Source of the DNA: Spirochaetales bacterium
GTDB lineage: Bacteria > Spirochaetota > Spirochaetia > DAHUYW01
NCBI GenBank assembly: GCA_027306915.1
Contig: DAHUYW010000034.1
Span: 1-46,314, forward strand
Length of the DNA stretch: 46,314 nt
Direction: 5' to 3'
Numbering within the stretch: the first letter of the stretch is position 1; each line of letters begins with the position of its first letter. The position numbers and the translations under genes were made by a program. This document shows positions 7,748 to 16,121 of this stretch, one piece after another. The notes under the pieces are model-generated. The model saw only the letters and a program-made list of their open reading frames with translations. It was not told the DNA's origin and made no database searches.

Positions 7748-9379
7748 CTACTTGAAGAGATGGGAGAGCGCCGGACCATAGCTGAGCCAGAAGCTCAAGA
7801 CCGTTCCAAGCACGCCAACAATCGTGGTTACCCAGCCGGTGATGAGGAAGAAGTTCTGCACGCGCTCGTTGATCACGAGGAGGGGCTTCGTTGAGACGTA
7901 GATCGCCGTGCCCGGCGTCACGGTCTGCGTGAGGGAGAGCTTCGTCCGCGTGCCGGCGGTGGAAATGCTGTAGATCGCGTTGATGTCTGCCGTCTTCTCG
8001 TCGACCCCGCCTGCAAACAGCAGGTACTGCTCCACGGTGAGGTCGGGCTGGTAGGGCACCGCCCCCGGAGTCAGCACCGCCCCGGTGACGAAGACCTTGA
8101 GGGTCTCCATCGGAATGACCACGTGGTCTCCAGGGTAGAGCTGGCGATCGAGCGCGGGATCGCGAGTCTTCCAGAGCTTGTCGACCGGCAGCGGAAGGTG
8201 CTTGCCGCTCGAAGGCTCGATGAGATAGCTTTTGTCGGCAATTGCGAAGGGCGTCGGACCGCCGACCTCGTCGAGGACGTTGAGGAGGGTGATCCCGGGG
8301 AAGTAGGGAATGTCCACCCGAACGGGCTCTCGCGGCACGATGATCGGCGTCTCCCCCGAGCGCAGCTTCCCGAAGATCGCCCCCTCTATCGACACGACCT
8401 CGGCATTCTGGGTGGTTGAAGGAACACTAACCTGGTCGCCCATGAGGATCTTGGTCGTGTCCGCCTCCTTATCGGAGACGTCAATGAGGTGATGCACTCC
8501 CTGGGCATCGATCCGTTCGATCGTGATGCGCGAGGAGAGCGCTCCGGGAGTGAAACCTCCGGCAAACTGGATCAAGGTTGCAAGCGATTCGGTCGGGAGA
8601 AGCTCGTAGGTTCCCGGAAAGGCCACCTTTCCGGCTATTGTGGCGACAATCTGTGCCGGGGGGACATAGATTTGGTCGCCGGGCTTCACGCGCGGGTTGG
8701 CGGCAAAATCGGCTTCGGTGTAGAACTTCGAGATGTCGAGGTTTTCGGTCTTTCCGTCGCGGATGAGCTCGATATCCCGATAGCTTGCCCCAGGCTTGAA
8801 ACCCTTCGCGAGCCCTATCGCATCGATGACCGTATCGAGGGGGTTGGCGACGATGTAGCCGGGGGCGTTGACGCCCCCGTAGATGAACACGTTGAACTCA
8901 GCCGGGGAGGTGAGCATGAAGTTGACGTATTGAACCGGAATCGATCGCTTGATCCCATCGATGATCTTGCGCTTGACCTCGGGGAGGGTCATTCCCTTCA
9001 CATCGATGGTTCCGAGATAGGGGACGTCCAGCTTCATGTCCTGAGAAAGCTGCAGGGTGAAGGTGAGGACCGATTGGCTCGTGTTGCCCAACTCGGGGGC
9101 GGCCCCGGTGCCGAGCGTCAGGGTGTAGACATCCCCAGGGGTAAGCGGATAGGTCGCAAGGAGCGACACATTGCTAATCAGGTTTGTATTTGGATTGCGG
9201 ACTCGATCAAAGATCGTTGCCTGCAGCCCGAAGCCGGGCTGGGTCGCCGAAGTGGCGCTTCCCGCGGTTTGCGTTTCCATCGCCTGCGACGATTCATTCA
9301 TCTGGGTGGTGTTGTCAGCGAAAACCGAAGAAAGTCCGGCGCCGAGCAAGGCAAGAAGCACAATGATCCTGATTTTCAT
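7748..9379 (-). CDS. polysaccharide export protein with Poly_export and SLBB domains
   Basis: Exported protein of the Wza/OtnA type, 543 aa. A signal peptide (MKIRIIVLLALLGAGLSSVFA) is followed by a Thr/Ser-rich linker. The Poly_export domain begins near PGDVYTLTLGTG, and SLBB-like units follow at roughly 165-215, 250-300, 335-395 and 435-480 (for example IAGKVAFPGTYEL, VFVTGAVLTPGAVPY). The C-terminus holds one hydrophobic helix (about 505-535), where Wza has its outer-membrane helix. It probably forms a channel for a surface polysaccharide, but no Wzc-like kinase, polymerase or glycosyltransferase is next to it. ATG 9379 is chosen over ATG 9388 because 9388 overlaps the -10 box. Confidence 0.85.
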   Translation of the reverse strand: MKIRIIVLLALLGAGLSSVFADNTTQMNESSQAMETQTAGSATSATQPGFGLQATIFDRVRNPNTNLISNVSLLATYPLTPGDVYTLTLGTGAAPELGNTSQSVLTFTLQLSQDMKLDVPYLGTIDVKGMTLPEVKRKIIDGIKRSIPVQYVNFMLTSPAEFNVFIYGGVNAPGYIVANPLDTVIDAIGLAKGFKPGASYRDIELIRDGKTENLDISKFYTEADFAANPRVKPGDQIYVPPAQIVATIAGKVAFPGTYELLPTESLATLIQFAGGFTPGALSSRITIERIDAQGVHHLIDVSDKEADTTKILMGDQVSVPSTTQNAEVVSIEGAIFGKLRSGETPIIVPREPVRVDIPYFPGITLLNVLDEVGGPTPFAIADKSYLIEPSSGKHLPLPVDKLWKTRDPALDRQLYPGDHVVIPMETLKVFVTGAVLTPGAVPYQPDLTVEQYLLFAGGVDEKTADINAIYSISTAGTRTKLSLTQTVTPGTAIYVSTKPLLVINERVQNFFLITGWVTTIVGVLGTVLSFWLSYGPALSHLFK

Positions 9380-9386
9380 GGCGCCC

Positions 9387-9415
9387 ATACTACCAGCAAA
9401 GGTCAGGATTGGCTA
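9387..9415 (-). promoter_or_regulatory. promoter for the SLBB gene, leaderless geometry
   Basis: On the minus strand TAGCCA (9410-9415), 17-base spacer, TAGTAT (9387-9392), ending 7 bases before ATG 9379. No SD precedes that ATG. Confidence 0.5.
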
Positions 9416-9446
9416 TAGTTGCCTTCGGAGGGAGGAGGCTCGGGAA

Positions 9447-10490
9447 ATGACGGAAGAGGAGCTGCAGTTCCATGTAGGGCAGGTGACCACCTCGGTTTGC
9501 TTCATGGAGCGTTCCGAGATCCTTTCTGGGATTGGCGACCAGGTGCTCTGGGTGTGCGACCGCCACACTCGGCCCTTCTTTCCCGAATTGGAGAACGACG
9601 TGCGTCTCGTGACGCTCGAGCCGGGGGAGGAGCGGAAGTCGTGGGAGAGCGTCGATAGCATCTTGCGCTTCGCTATCGAGGCGGGGCTCGGCCGCGACGC
9701 GACCTTTGTCGCCCTCGGGGGAGGGGTACTTTGCGATCTCACCTCCTTCGCCGCGTCCATCTTCATGCGCGGCTGCCGCGTCGTGCTCGTTCCTACGACC
9801 CTTCTTGCGATGGTCGACGCCTCGCTCGGAGGAAAGACGGGAATCGACTACGCCGGCTACAAGAACATGGTCGGGACCTTCCATCCGGCCGAGGAGATTA
9901 GAATCTCGACCGAGCTCTTGCGCACCCTTCCCGACCGCGAGTTCGCAAGCGGCCTTGCCGAGGTGATCAAGCAGGCCCTCCTTGAGCGCTCTACCCTGCT
10001 CGCAACCCTGCGGAAGCGAAGCGAGGCGATCCTGGGGCGGGAGCCTGCGCTCCTTGCGGAGGTCGTTTCCCGGTCGCTCGGGGTGAAGGGACGCCTGGTC
10101 GAGGCGGACTTCCGGGAGAAGGGGGTGCGCGCCCACCTCAATCTCGGGCACACCTTCGGGCACGCTCTCGAGGCGGTCACCGGCTTCGCAGAGTGGACCC
10201 ACGGCGAGGCGGTCGCGTGGGGTATCGACAAGGCCCTGCGCACGGGCCGGCTGCTCTCGCTAACCGATCCGGCCTACGAGGGAGAGGTTCGCGCGCTCCT
10301 CGTCCGCTATGGATTCAGGCTGGGCACGGAGCCCGCGCTCGTGGAGCCGCTCCTCCAGGCGATGCGGTTCGACAAAAAGAAGCGGGCGGGACGGGTTCGC
10401 TTCGTGCTGCAGCGGGGATGGGGCGATACCATCCAGACCGAGGTCGCCGACGAGGTGATTCGCGCGGCGCTCGTCGAATCCGCTCCGTAG
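9447..10490 (+). CDS. aroB: 3-dehydroquinate synthase
   Basis: Second enzyme of the shikimate pathway, converting DAHP to 3-dehydroquinate with NAD and a divalent metal. The 347-aa protein shows the NAD-binding GGGVLCDLTSFAASIFMRG, the PTTLLAMVDASLGGKTGID block, the metal-ligand region around FASGLAEVIKQALL, and the His motif HLNLGHTFGHALE. ATG 9447 has a strong SD, GGAGGAGG at 9431-9438; the frame stays open upstream to 9171, but that part is antisense to the SLBB gene. It is a single-gene unit, convergent with hrpA. Confidence 0.95.
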   Translation: MTEEELQFHVGQVTTSVCFMERSEILSGIGDQVLWVCDRHTRPFFPELENDVRLVTLEPGEERKSWESVDSILRFAIEAGLGRDATFVALGGGVLCDLTSFAASIFMRGCRVVLVPTTLLAMVDASLGGKTGIDYAGYKNMVGTFHPAEEIRISTELLRTLPDREFASGLAEVIKQALLERSTLLATLRKRSEAILGREPALLAEVVSRSLGVKGRLVEADFREKGVRAHLNLGHTFGHALEAVTGFAEWTHGEAVAWGIDKALRTGRLLSLTDPAYEGEVRALLVRYGFRLGTEPALVEPLLQAMRFDKKKRAGRVRFVLQRGWGDTIQTEVADEVIRAALVESAP

Positions 10491-10511
10491 GCGCCGCGCG
10501 GGCCGCCCACT

Positions 10512-13022
10512 TCAAGCTTCGTAAAGCTCGGCGAGGCGGCGGTAGGCCGCGTTGACCTGCTGGACGTAGCGCTCGTCGGTGTCCTCTCCGAGCTCGTCGG
10601 CGAGAGCCTCGAGGCTGGCAAGACTCACGGAGACCACCATCCCGAAGTTCACGGCGCAGCGAAACCAGTAGACCCCGTGGCCCTCGGTATGAAGGCAAAG
10701 GAAGCCGAGGCCGGCGTCTCGTTTCTTTCCGGGACAGAGCGCGAGGATGTCTCCGAGCCGTGCGCACAGCTCGGGAAGGTCCCTCGCGATGTCATAGTTG
10801 CGGGTCTTCGGGGCCTCCCGGAGGATGCCCCTGTCCGGGTTCACCAACCGGGCGGCGCGCAGGATGGTCGTGAGCCGCTCGCCCGCAAAGAGCTCCCTGC
10901 CCTGATAGACTATCTTGCCGCGGAGCCCCTCGTAACGTTCGAAGTTGCCCTCTGCGGGCTCCCGCACGAGCGGCCCGAGCCGCTCCCACGGCAGGACGGC
11001 TATCTTCTTCTTGCCCCGGAAGGGCAGGAGCTCGAAGCTCTCCCCGCCGATCGTAACCTGCCAGGACGTGTCGCGCTTCACAGGCGCCCGTCGCTCGGAT
11101 CGCGCAGGCGCCGCAGCCTCCTTCTCCCCTCGTACTGGCCTCGCGATCCCCAGCAGCCGCTCGGAGAGCTCGGGCGAAATCCTTTCGAGCCACCCCTTTT
11201 CGAGGGGCGAGACCGACCGGGCGAACATGCGGGAGGTTTTCACGATCTCGCCCGCCACGATATAGCGCGGAGTTTCTCGGAACATGACCGACCCGGGATG
11301 GATGTGAATCTTGTCGGCGGTGAGGCTGCGGTAGACGCCGGGGGCGGTCGCGACGCACACGAACTGGATGAGCCCGCGCGAGACCGCGCAGAGGTAGTCG
11401 GAGACCGGTCCGCCCGAAGAGATCGGTATCCCGATCTCGCCGGTGATCTCCTCGAGCTGCTCTTTCACGTTGGCAAGCTCGGCCATGGTCTTGGGATCAA
11501 GATAGTAGGCCGTGCAGAAGCGCTCCTTGTCCCGCGCCTCCAGGTAGGCATCTAGCAGCTTGAGATACGAGACGAAGTCGCCTGCAGAGTCCTGGAAGGC
11601 GTGGTGGGCGCGGCGCGCCTCAACCTCTTCGTCGGGCGGAAGGATGAAGGGGCTGTTTGTCGAGAGAAACGCAGCAGCCGTGATGGTTTCTTCGAGCACC
11701 GTCGGGTAGCGCATCACCGCCTCGACGATCATCCGGGAAAGGCGGGGGAGCAGAGGGTACTCCACCATGAGCCTCCCGGTCTCGGAGAGGGCGTTGTCGT
11801 CGGTGAGGGCGTCGAGCAGACGAAGGGTTTCGATTGCGCCGTGGATCCCGCGGTCGGCGGGCGGCGATATGAAATCGAAGGTCTCGAAATCGCTGATCCC
11901 GAGCTCGGCCATCCGCAGGACGACCTCCGAGAGGTCGGTGCGGTATATCTCCTCCGTCGTGAAGAGCGGGCGCGCCTCATAGTCCTTCTTGGAATAAAGG
12001 CGGTAGCAGGTTCCCGGCTGGGTGCGCCCGGCCCGCCCCTTGCGCTGGTTACAGGACGCCTTCGATATTGGTCCCTCGACGAGGGAAGAGATGAAGGTCT
12101 TTGGATTGTAGTAGTTGATCTTCGAAAGGCCGGAGTCGATTACCGTCGCGATTCCGTCGATCGTGACGCTTGTCTCTGCGATGTTCGTCGCGACGACGAT
12201 CTTTACCTTGTTGTGAGGCGTGGGGATGAAGACTCGCTCCTGCTCCTCTTTTCCGAGGCGGCCGTACAGCGGGACAAGCTCGAGCCGTTTTGCCATCGGG
12301 AGGGCGGCAAGTACGGTCATGCAGTCCTTGATTGCCTGCTCGCCCGCAAGAAAGATCAGGATGTCTCCCTCGCGACGCTCCTCGATCACGCGACGGACGA
12401 TCTCCTCGATCTTAAGCAGCTGCCACTCGGGTCCCTCCTCCGAGCGCTGGGCATCATAGATGACCTGGACCGGGAAGGCTCCGGCGTCGATGCGGACGAT
12501 GGGGCATTCATCAAAGTACTCCGAAAAGACCTCCGCGTTGATGGTTGCCGAAGAGATGATCACCTTGAACTCGGGGCGGCGCGCCACGAGCGCCTTCAGG
12601 ATCCCCAGTATGAAGTCGACGTTAAGGCTCCGTTCGTGAGCCTCATCGATAAGCATCACGTTGTAGCGCGAGAGATCCTTATCCGCCTTGATCTCTTGAA
12701 GAAGTATCCCGTCGGTCATGATCTTGATGCGCGTGGAGAAGTCGGTCTTGTCCTCGAAGCGCATCTTGTAGCCGACGATTCCCGGTACCTGGGTCTGAAG
12801 CTGGCGCGCGATGTAGTCGCAGACCGAGACTGCCGCGATCCTTCGAGGCTGAGTCACTCCGATCATCCCGGTTCGCGAGTAGCCTGCCTCGTGCAGGATG
12901 AGCGGAATTTGAGTTGTCTTTCCGGAGCCCGTGGGACTCTCGACGACAACCACCTGATTGTCCGCGAGGGCCTGGAGGATTCGATCCTTCTGCTTGTAGA
13001 CTGGCAGATCGTGCGGATTCAT
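10512..13022 (-). CDS. hrpA: DEAH-box ATP-dependent RNA helicase, HrpA type (short form)
   Basis: Superfamily 2 RNA helicase, 836 aa, about two-thirds the length of E. coli HrpA. Walker A TGSGKT is at 31-36, DEAH at 126-129 (LIDEAHERS), motif III SAT at 158-160, and motif VI as QRKGRAGRTQPG. The HA2 region follows with FDFISPPADRG, then an OB-fold-like segment. The C-terminal 200 residues are divergent and seem family-specific. The start overlaps the hisS stop as ATGA, so translation is likely coupled to hisS. Bacterial HrpA proteins act in mRNA processing and in rescue of stalled or collided ribosomes; the role here is inferred from family only. Confidence 0.92.
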   Translation of the reverse strand: MNPHDLPVYKQKDRILQALADNQVVVVESPTGSGKTTQIPLILHEAGYSRTGMIGVTQPRRIAAVSVCDYIARQLQTQVPGIVGYKMRFEDKTDFSTRIKIMTDGILLQEIKADKDLSRYNVMLIDEAHERSLNVDFILGILKALVARRPEFKVIISSATINAEVFSEYFDECPIVRIDAGAFPVQVIYDAQRSEEGPEWQLLKIEEIVRRVIEERREGDILIFLAGEQAIKDCMTVLAALPMAKRLELVPLYGRLGKEEQERVFIPTPHNKVKIVVATNIAETSVTIDGIATVIDSGLSKINYYNPKTFISSLVEGPISKASCNQRKGRAGRTQPGTCYRLYSKKDYEARPLFTTEEIYRTDLSEVVLRMAELGISDFETFDFISPPADRGIHGAIETLRLLDALTDDNALSETGRLMVEYPLLPRLSRMIVEAVMRYPTVLEETITAAAFLSTNSPFILPPDEEVEARRAHHAFQDSAGDFVSYLKLLDAYLEARDKERFCTAYYLDPKTMAELANVKEQLEEITGEIGIPISSGGPVSDYLCAVSRGLIQFVCVATAPGVYRSLTADKIHIHPGSVMFRETPRYIVAGEIVKTSRMFARSVSPLEKGWLERISPELSERLLGIARPVRGEKEAAAPARSERRAPVKRDTSWQVTIGGESFELLPFRGKKKIAVLPWERLGPLVREPAEGNFERYEGLRGKIVYQGRELFAGERLTTILRAARLVNPDRGILREAPKTRNYDIARDLPELCARLGDILALCPGKKRDAGLGFLCLHTEGHGVYWFRCAVNFGMVVSVSLASLEALADELGEDTDERYVQQVNAAYRRLAELYEA

Positions 13023-14338
13023 GCGCCGAGTCGCTTCCTCATCGCCAGGATCGCCTCGACCGCCTGGGCGAGGGGGACCTCCTCGCTGCCAGCGCGCGCG
13101 GTCAGATCCTTCAGAGAGACGGTTGCGCGGCCATGCTCTTCGGCTCCGCAGATCACCCCGATGGGGATTCTCTTGCGCTCGGCGTAGGCGAATTGCGTGG
13201 CAAGCTTCCGTTTCTGCGGATAGACCTCGCAGGAGAGCCCGGCTTCCCGGAGGCGGGCGGCGATGGCGTGATAGTGGCCGACGAGCGAGTCGTCGAGACA
13301 GAGGACGATGACCTCCGCTCCGGTTGCTTGCGCCCGCCGGACGTTGAGCTCCTCGAGGGCTGCCGTGAGGCGATCGAGCCCGATCGAAGCTCCCACGCCG
13401 GGAAGCTCAAGCTTAGTGTAGAGGGTGGCGAGGTTGTTGTAGCGGCCGCCCGAGCAGACCGAGCCGATGTCGGGAAGGTCGTCGAGGAAGGTCTCGTAGA
13501 CGATACCCGTGTAGTAGTCGAGCCCTCGGGTGATGGAGGGATCGAGGACAAAACGATTCGCGAGTCCAACCTCTTCCATGTACGACCGGAGCAGGATAAG
13601 CCGCTCGGTATCCTCGCTCATGCCGCCGGCCATGCGCCCGATCTTGTCGAGGGTCGCCTCGTAGCTCGATTCGGGGCGGATGAAGGCGAGGATCTCCCCC
13701 GCCGACTCGTGCGACACCACCTCCTCGAGCATGGATTGCACGCTCTCCTCACCGGCCTTGGCCAGCTTGTCTACAATCCGCAGGATCTCGGCGCCGGTGC
13801 TTCCGCTGCCGATGTGAGCGAGAAAGCGGCCAAAGACCCCTCGATGGGAGAGACGGATAGTTACCCGCTCGATGCCAAGCGCGCGAAAGGAACGCTCCAT
13901 CACCTGGAGAATCTCGAAATCCGCCGAAGGAGTGTCGATCCCCACGACGTCGAAGTCGCATTGAGTGAACTCCCGGTACCGTCCTCGCTGGGTGTTTTCC
14001 CCGCGCCACACCTTTGCTATGTGATATCGCCGGAAGGGCAGATAGAGCTCCTGGACATGAGCGGCCATGAAGCGGGCAAAGGGGACCGTGAGGTCAAACC
14101 GAAGGGCGACGTCCCTTCCTCCGTGGTCCGAGAAGCGGTAGACCTGCTTGTCCGTCTCGCCCCCCCCCTTGCCGAGCAGGATTTCGGTGTATTCCAGCGC
14201 CGGGGTGTCGATGGGAACGAAACCGTAGCTCTCGAAGGTCTTGGCAAGGGTCGCCTCGATTCCCTGGCGCTCCCGTTCCTGTTCGGGCAGGAAATCGCGA
14301 AAGCCCTTGAGGACGCGAGGATCGATCAAGCTGCTCAC
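13019..14338 (-). CDS. hisS: histidyl-tRNA synthetase
   Basis: Class II synthetase, 439 aa, charging tRNA-His. Motif 1 region DPRVLKGFRDFLP, motif 2 WRGENTQRGRYREFTQCDFD, and the histidine-A motif GLDYYTGIVYE are all present, with the anticodon-binding domain at the C-terminus. The start is GTG 14338, supported by GGAG 7 bases upstream. The frame remains open to 14473, but the extra 45 residues do not look like HisRS and would cross the promoter. First gene of the hisS-hrpA pair. Confidence 0.95.
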   Translation of the reverse strand: MSSLIDPRVLKGFRDFLPEQERERQGIEATLAKTFESYGFVPIDTPALEYTEILLGKGGGETDKQVYRFSDHGGRDVALRFDLTVPFARFMAAHVQELYLPFRRYHIAKVWRGENTQRGRYREFTQCDFDVVGIDTPSADFEILQVMERSFRALGIERVTIRLSHRGVFGRFLAHIGSGSTGAEILRIVDKLAKAGEESVQSMLEEVVSHESAGEILAFIRPESSYEATLDKIGRMAGGMSEDTERLILLRSYMEEVGLANRFVLDPSITRGLDYYTGIVYETFLDDLPDIGSVCSGGRYNNLATLYTKLELPGVGASIGLDRLTAALEELNVRRAQATGAEVIVLCLDDSLVGHYHAIAARLREAGLSCEVYPQKRKLATQFAYAERKRIPIGVICGAEEHGRATVSLKDLTARAGSEEVPLAQAVEAILAMRKRLGA

Positions 14339-14359
14339 TGCGGTGCTCCTTTGGCTTAA

Positions 14360-14389
14360 ACTATGCACGATAAGAGACGGCGGGATCAA
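14360..14389 (-). promoter_or_regulatory. promoter for hisS
   Basis: On the minus strand TTGATC (14384-14389), 18-base spacer, CATAGT (14360-14365), giving a leader of about 16 bases that contains the hisS SD. Confidence 0.5.
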
Positions 14390-14521
14390 GCGCCGGGAGG
14401 GCATTGCAAGGGGGTAGCGGACCGGCGCTTGTTCCTCGGGGACTCGGATCAAGCGGCGATGATACGACGCCAACAGAGGTGCTGGCCGCCACGCCGGGCT
14501 TTCGAAGACGCAAGGTAGCGA

Positions 14522-14550
14522 TTGACAACACCTTCGGCGTATACTAAACA
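14522..14550 (+). promoter_or_regulatory. promoter for the DnaE finger-like gene, leaderless geometry
   Basis: Perfect TTGACA (14522-14527), 17-base spacer, weak TAAACA (14545-14550), ending 6 bases before ATG 14557. A better-looking TATACT at 14540-14545 lies only 12 bases from the -35 and cannot pair with it. Confidence 0.45.
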
Positions 14551-14556
14551 GATGTT

Positions 14557-15207
14557 ATGGTATCGAAAGGGTTGGGGCATGCCCGGTTGTGTTTCGAGGA
14601 GGGAGAGGCGAGTCTCGCCGATGCGCTCCGGCTAGTCGAGCTTATCAGCGCTTCGAGGGAGCCTGCGGAGCGGCAGCTCCTCGTCGAGCGGCTCCTCCGC
14701 TGGGGCGTACCTGTGGAGGGCCCCGACGTCACCCGGAGCGCCCGTGACTGGCAGATCGAGGCCAACGACGGGCTGGCGACCGAGTGGAGCCGGGGGCGTG
14801 GCGGCGGCAGCCCAGCGTTCGTGGTGAGGTGCGGTCTCCGCCAGATAGGCGCTCTCTCATCCGGGCTCATCGACCGCATAGTTGCCCGGAGGCGACAGGC
14901 GGGCTTTTCTGATCCCTTCGATTTCCTCGAGCGGGTCGTCCCCCAGGTGAGCGAGCTCTCCCCCCTTGTGCGCAGCGGGGCCCTCGATGCCCTGTCCGAA
15001 GGCCTCACGCGGCCGCAGCTTCTCTGGCTTCTTTCGGTCTCAAGGCGGGACGGTCAGCGACCTCTCTTTCCCCGGAAGCTGCCCCGCTGTCTCGGAGATT
15101 ACGCTGCAAGCACCAAGCGCTGCGACGAGCGCCAAATCCTCGGTCTTTTTCTTCGAGAGAGGCCGGAGCGGGTGAGACAGGCGTTCGCAACCCCGCCGCA
15201 GCCTTGA
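14557..15207 (+). CDS. stand-alone protein resembling the finger/helix-hairpin-helix part of DnaE
   Basis: A 216-aa protein that, by eye, aligns to the region of DNA polymerase III alpha after the palm. Matches are RWGVPVEGPDVTRSARDW (DnaE: RMGIKVLPPDVNxS), CGLRQIGALSSGLIDRIV (DnaE: GLxxIKGLGxxxIxxIV), DPFDFLERV, LVRSGALDALS, TRPQLLWLL, and a tail with LF, LP, DY and ILGLFL as in the DnaE linker. The PHP domain, the catalytic palm and the OB/tau-binding end are all absent. It could be an accessory protein, an evolved remnant of a second DnaE (DnaE2/ImuC type), or a split polymerase piece. The good promoter and intact frame argue against a dead fragment. The next gene's -35 box overlaps its stop. 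Confidence 0.7.
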   Translation: MVSKGLGHARLCFEEGEASLADALRLVELISASREPAERQLLVERLLRWGVPVEGPDVTRSARDWQIEANDGLATEWSRGRGGGSPAFVVRCGLRQIGALSSGLIDRIVARRRQAGFSDPFDFLERVVPQVSELSPLVRSGALDALSEGLTRPQLLWLLSVSRRDGQRPLFPRKLPRCLGDYAASTKRCDERQILGLFLRERPERVRQAFATPPQP

Positions 15208-15232
15208 CAGATCGATTTCGGGGGATTATGTT
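15204..15232 (+). promoter_or_regulatory. promoter overlapping the stop codon of the DnaE-like gene
   Basis: TTGACA (15204-15209), 17-base spacer, TATGTT (15227-15232). The -35 box contains the TGA stop of the upstream gene. The -10 ends 5 bases before GTG 15238 and 11 before ATG 15244. Confidence 0.5.
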
Positions 15233-15243
15233 TGCTAGTGAGT

Positions 15244-16035
15244 ATGGACGAGAAGAATAAAGAGAAAGATACCGTAGCTATCTTTCATCTTTATCGGAAA
15301 GATGGTTCGTCTCTATTCCTCCATCCCTTCAACGATCTGGAGAGATTCCTCGAAATTCTCAAAACAAGCGAAATTGAGGGTAAGTACGGGAAGGAGCCTC
15401 GGGTGGAGTCCTTCACGCTCTTTCGCAATGATCTCTACCGCATGATAGACGCTGCCGTGCGTCATTGGGTCGCCGAGACTCACTTCTTCCGCCGCCTTCT
15501 CATGTCCGCAGGGGTCTTTCTTGCCTCCTACCTGGTTCTCACCTTCGCGTTTCACGATCCGCTTCCTATGCTGGATGAGCTTGCGCTTGGGGTAGCCCTC
15601 GCCGGGGCTGCCTACTTCTTGCTCGCGCGCCTTGAGAGCAGGTCTGACTTCGTCGTCAAGAAGACGCAGGCCATGCGTGAGCGGATCGACAAGATCTATT
15701 TCCAGGAAGACCCCTTCGTTATGGAGGTGGAGCAGGCTCTGGAACGGTCGGAATCCGAGAGCCCGGACGAGATCTTGCGGGCGGTCCAGGGGCTTTCGGA
15801 CGTGCCTTTCAACTTCGAAAACGAACGCGAGGCCATGCAGCTTACGAACTACCTCGAGCGGCGCTTCAGCGATAGGGACCTTCGCCGCCAGGAGCGCCTT
15901 CTCGCGGCGGCGGACGCAGCCAGTGCCCCGCGTGTAGTGGAGAATCTCGCCAAGTGGGCGGAATCCAAGAAGGTCGATCTCTCGCTCTTCGTGCTCTACC
16001 GCAGAATGAAGCACAGCCACAAACCGGTTAAGTGA
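15244..16035 (+). CDS. hypothetical two-TM membrane protein
   Basis: Protein of about 263 aa that I do not recognise. The first 85 residues are soluble and basic/acidic, then a tight hairpin of two membrane helices (LLMSAGVFLASYLVLTFAF and LALGVALAGAAYFLLA), then a charged, helical C-terminal region rich in Glu and Arg (NYLERRFSDRDLRRQERLL). The topology suggests both large parts in the cytoplasm. Start is ATG 15244 or in-frame GTG 15238; no SD is visible and the promoter ends just upstream. The 3' end faces the UPF0164 gene. Confidence 0.75.
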   Translation: MDEKNKEKDTVAIFHLYRKDGSSLFLHPFNDLERFLEILKTSEIEGKYGKEPRVESFTLFRNDLYRMIDAAVRHWVAETHFFRRLLMSAGVFLASYLVLTFAFHDPLPMLDELALGVALAGAAYFLLARLESRSDFVVKKTQAMRERIDKIYFQEDPFVMEVEQALERSESESPDEILRAVQGLSDVPFNFENEREAMQLTNYLERRFSDRDLRRQERLLAAADAASAPRVVENLAKWAESKKVDLSLFVLYRRMKHSHKPVK

Positions 16036-16121
16036 GCCCGCGTTCGGTGCCTGCCGCTTGAGTCGGGGCGATTCGACGATCGATGTCTCTTGTTCGTGGC
16101 GGAAAGCCAGCACGAGCGGCG

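Noticed and set aside
11601..13187. 528-codon plus-strand frame opposite hrpA, and a similar one at 12914-14359 opposite hisS
   Set aside because: Both are antisense to conserved genes with all expected motifs.
14339..14473. 45-residue N-terminal extension of hisS
   Set aside because: Not HisRS-like, crosses the promoter, and GTG 14338 has a well-spaced SD.
14540..14545. TATACT as the -10 box for the DnaE-like gene
   Set aside because: Only 12 bases from TTGACA, too short for a sigma70 promoter, and no other -35 lies at a suitable distance.
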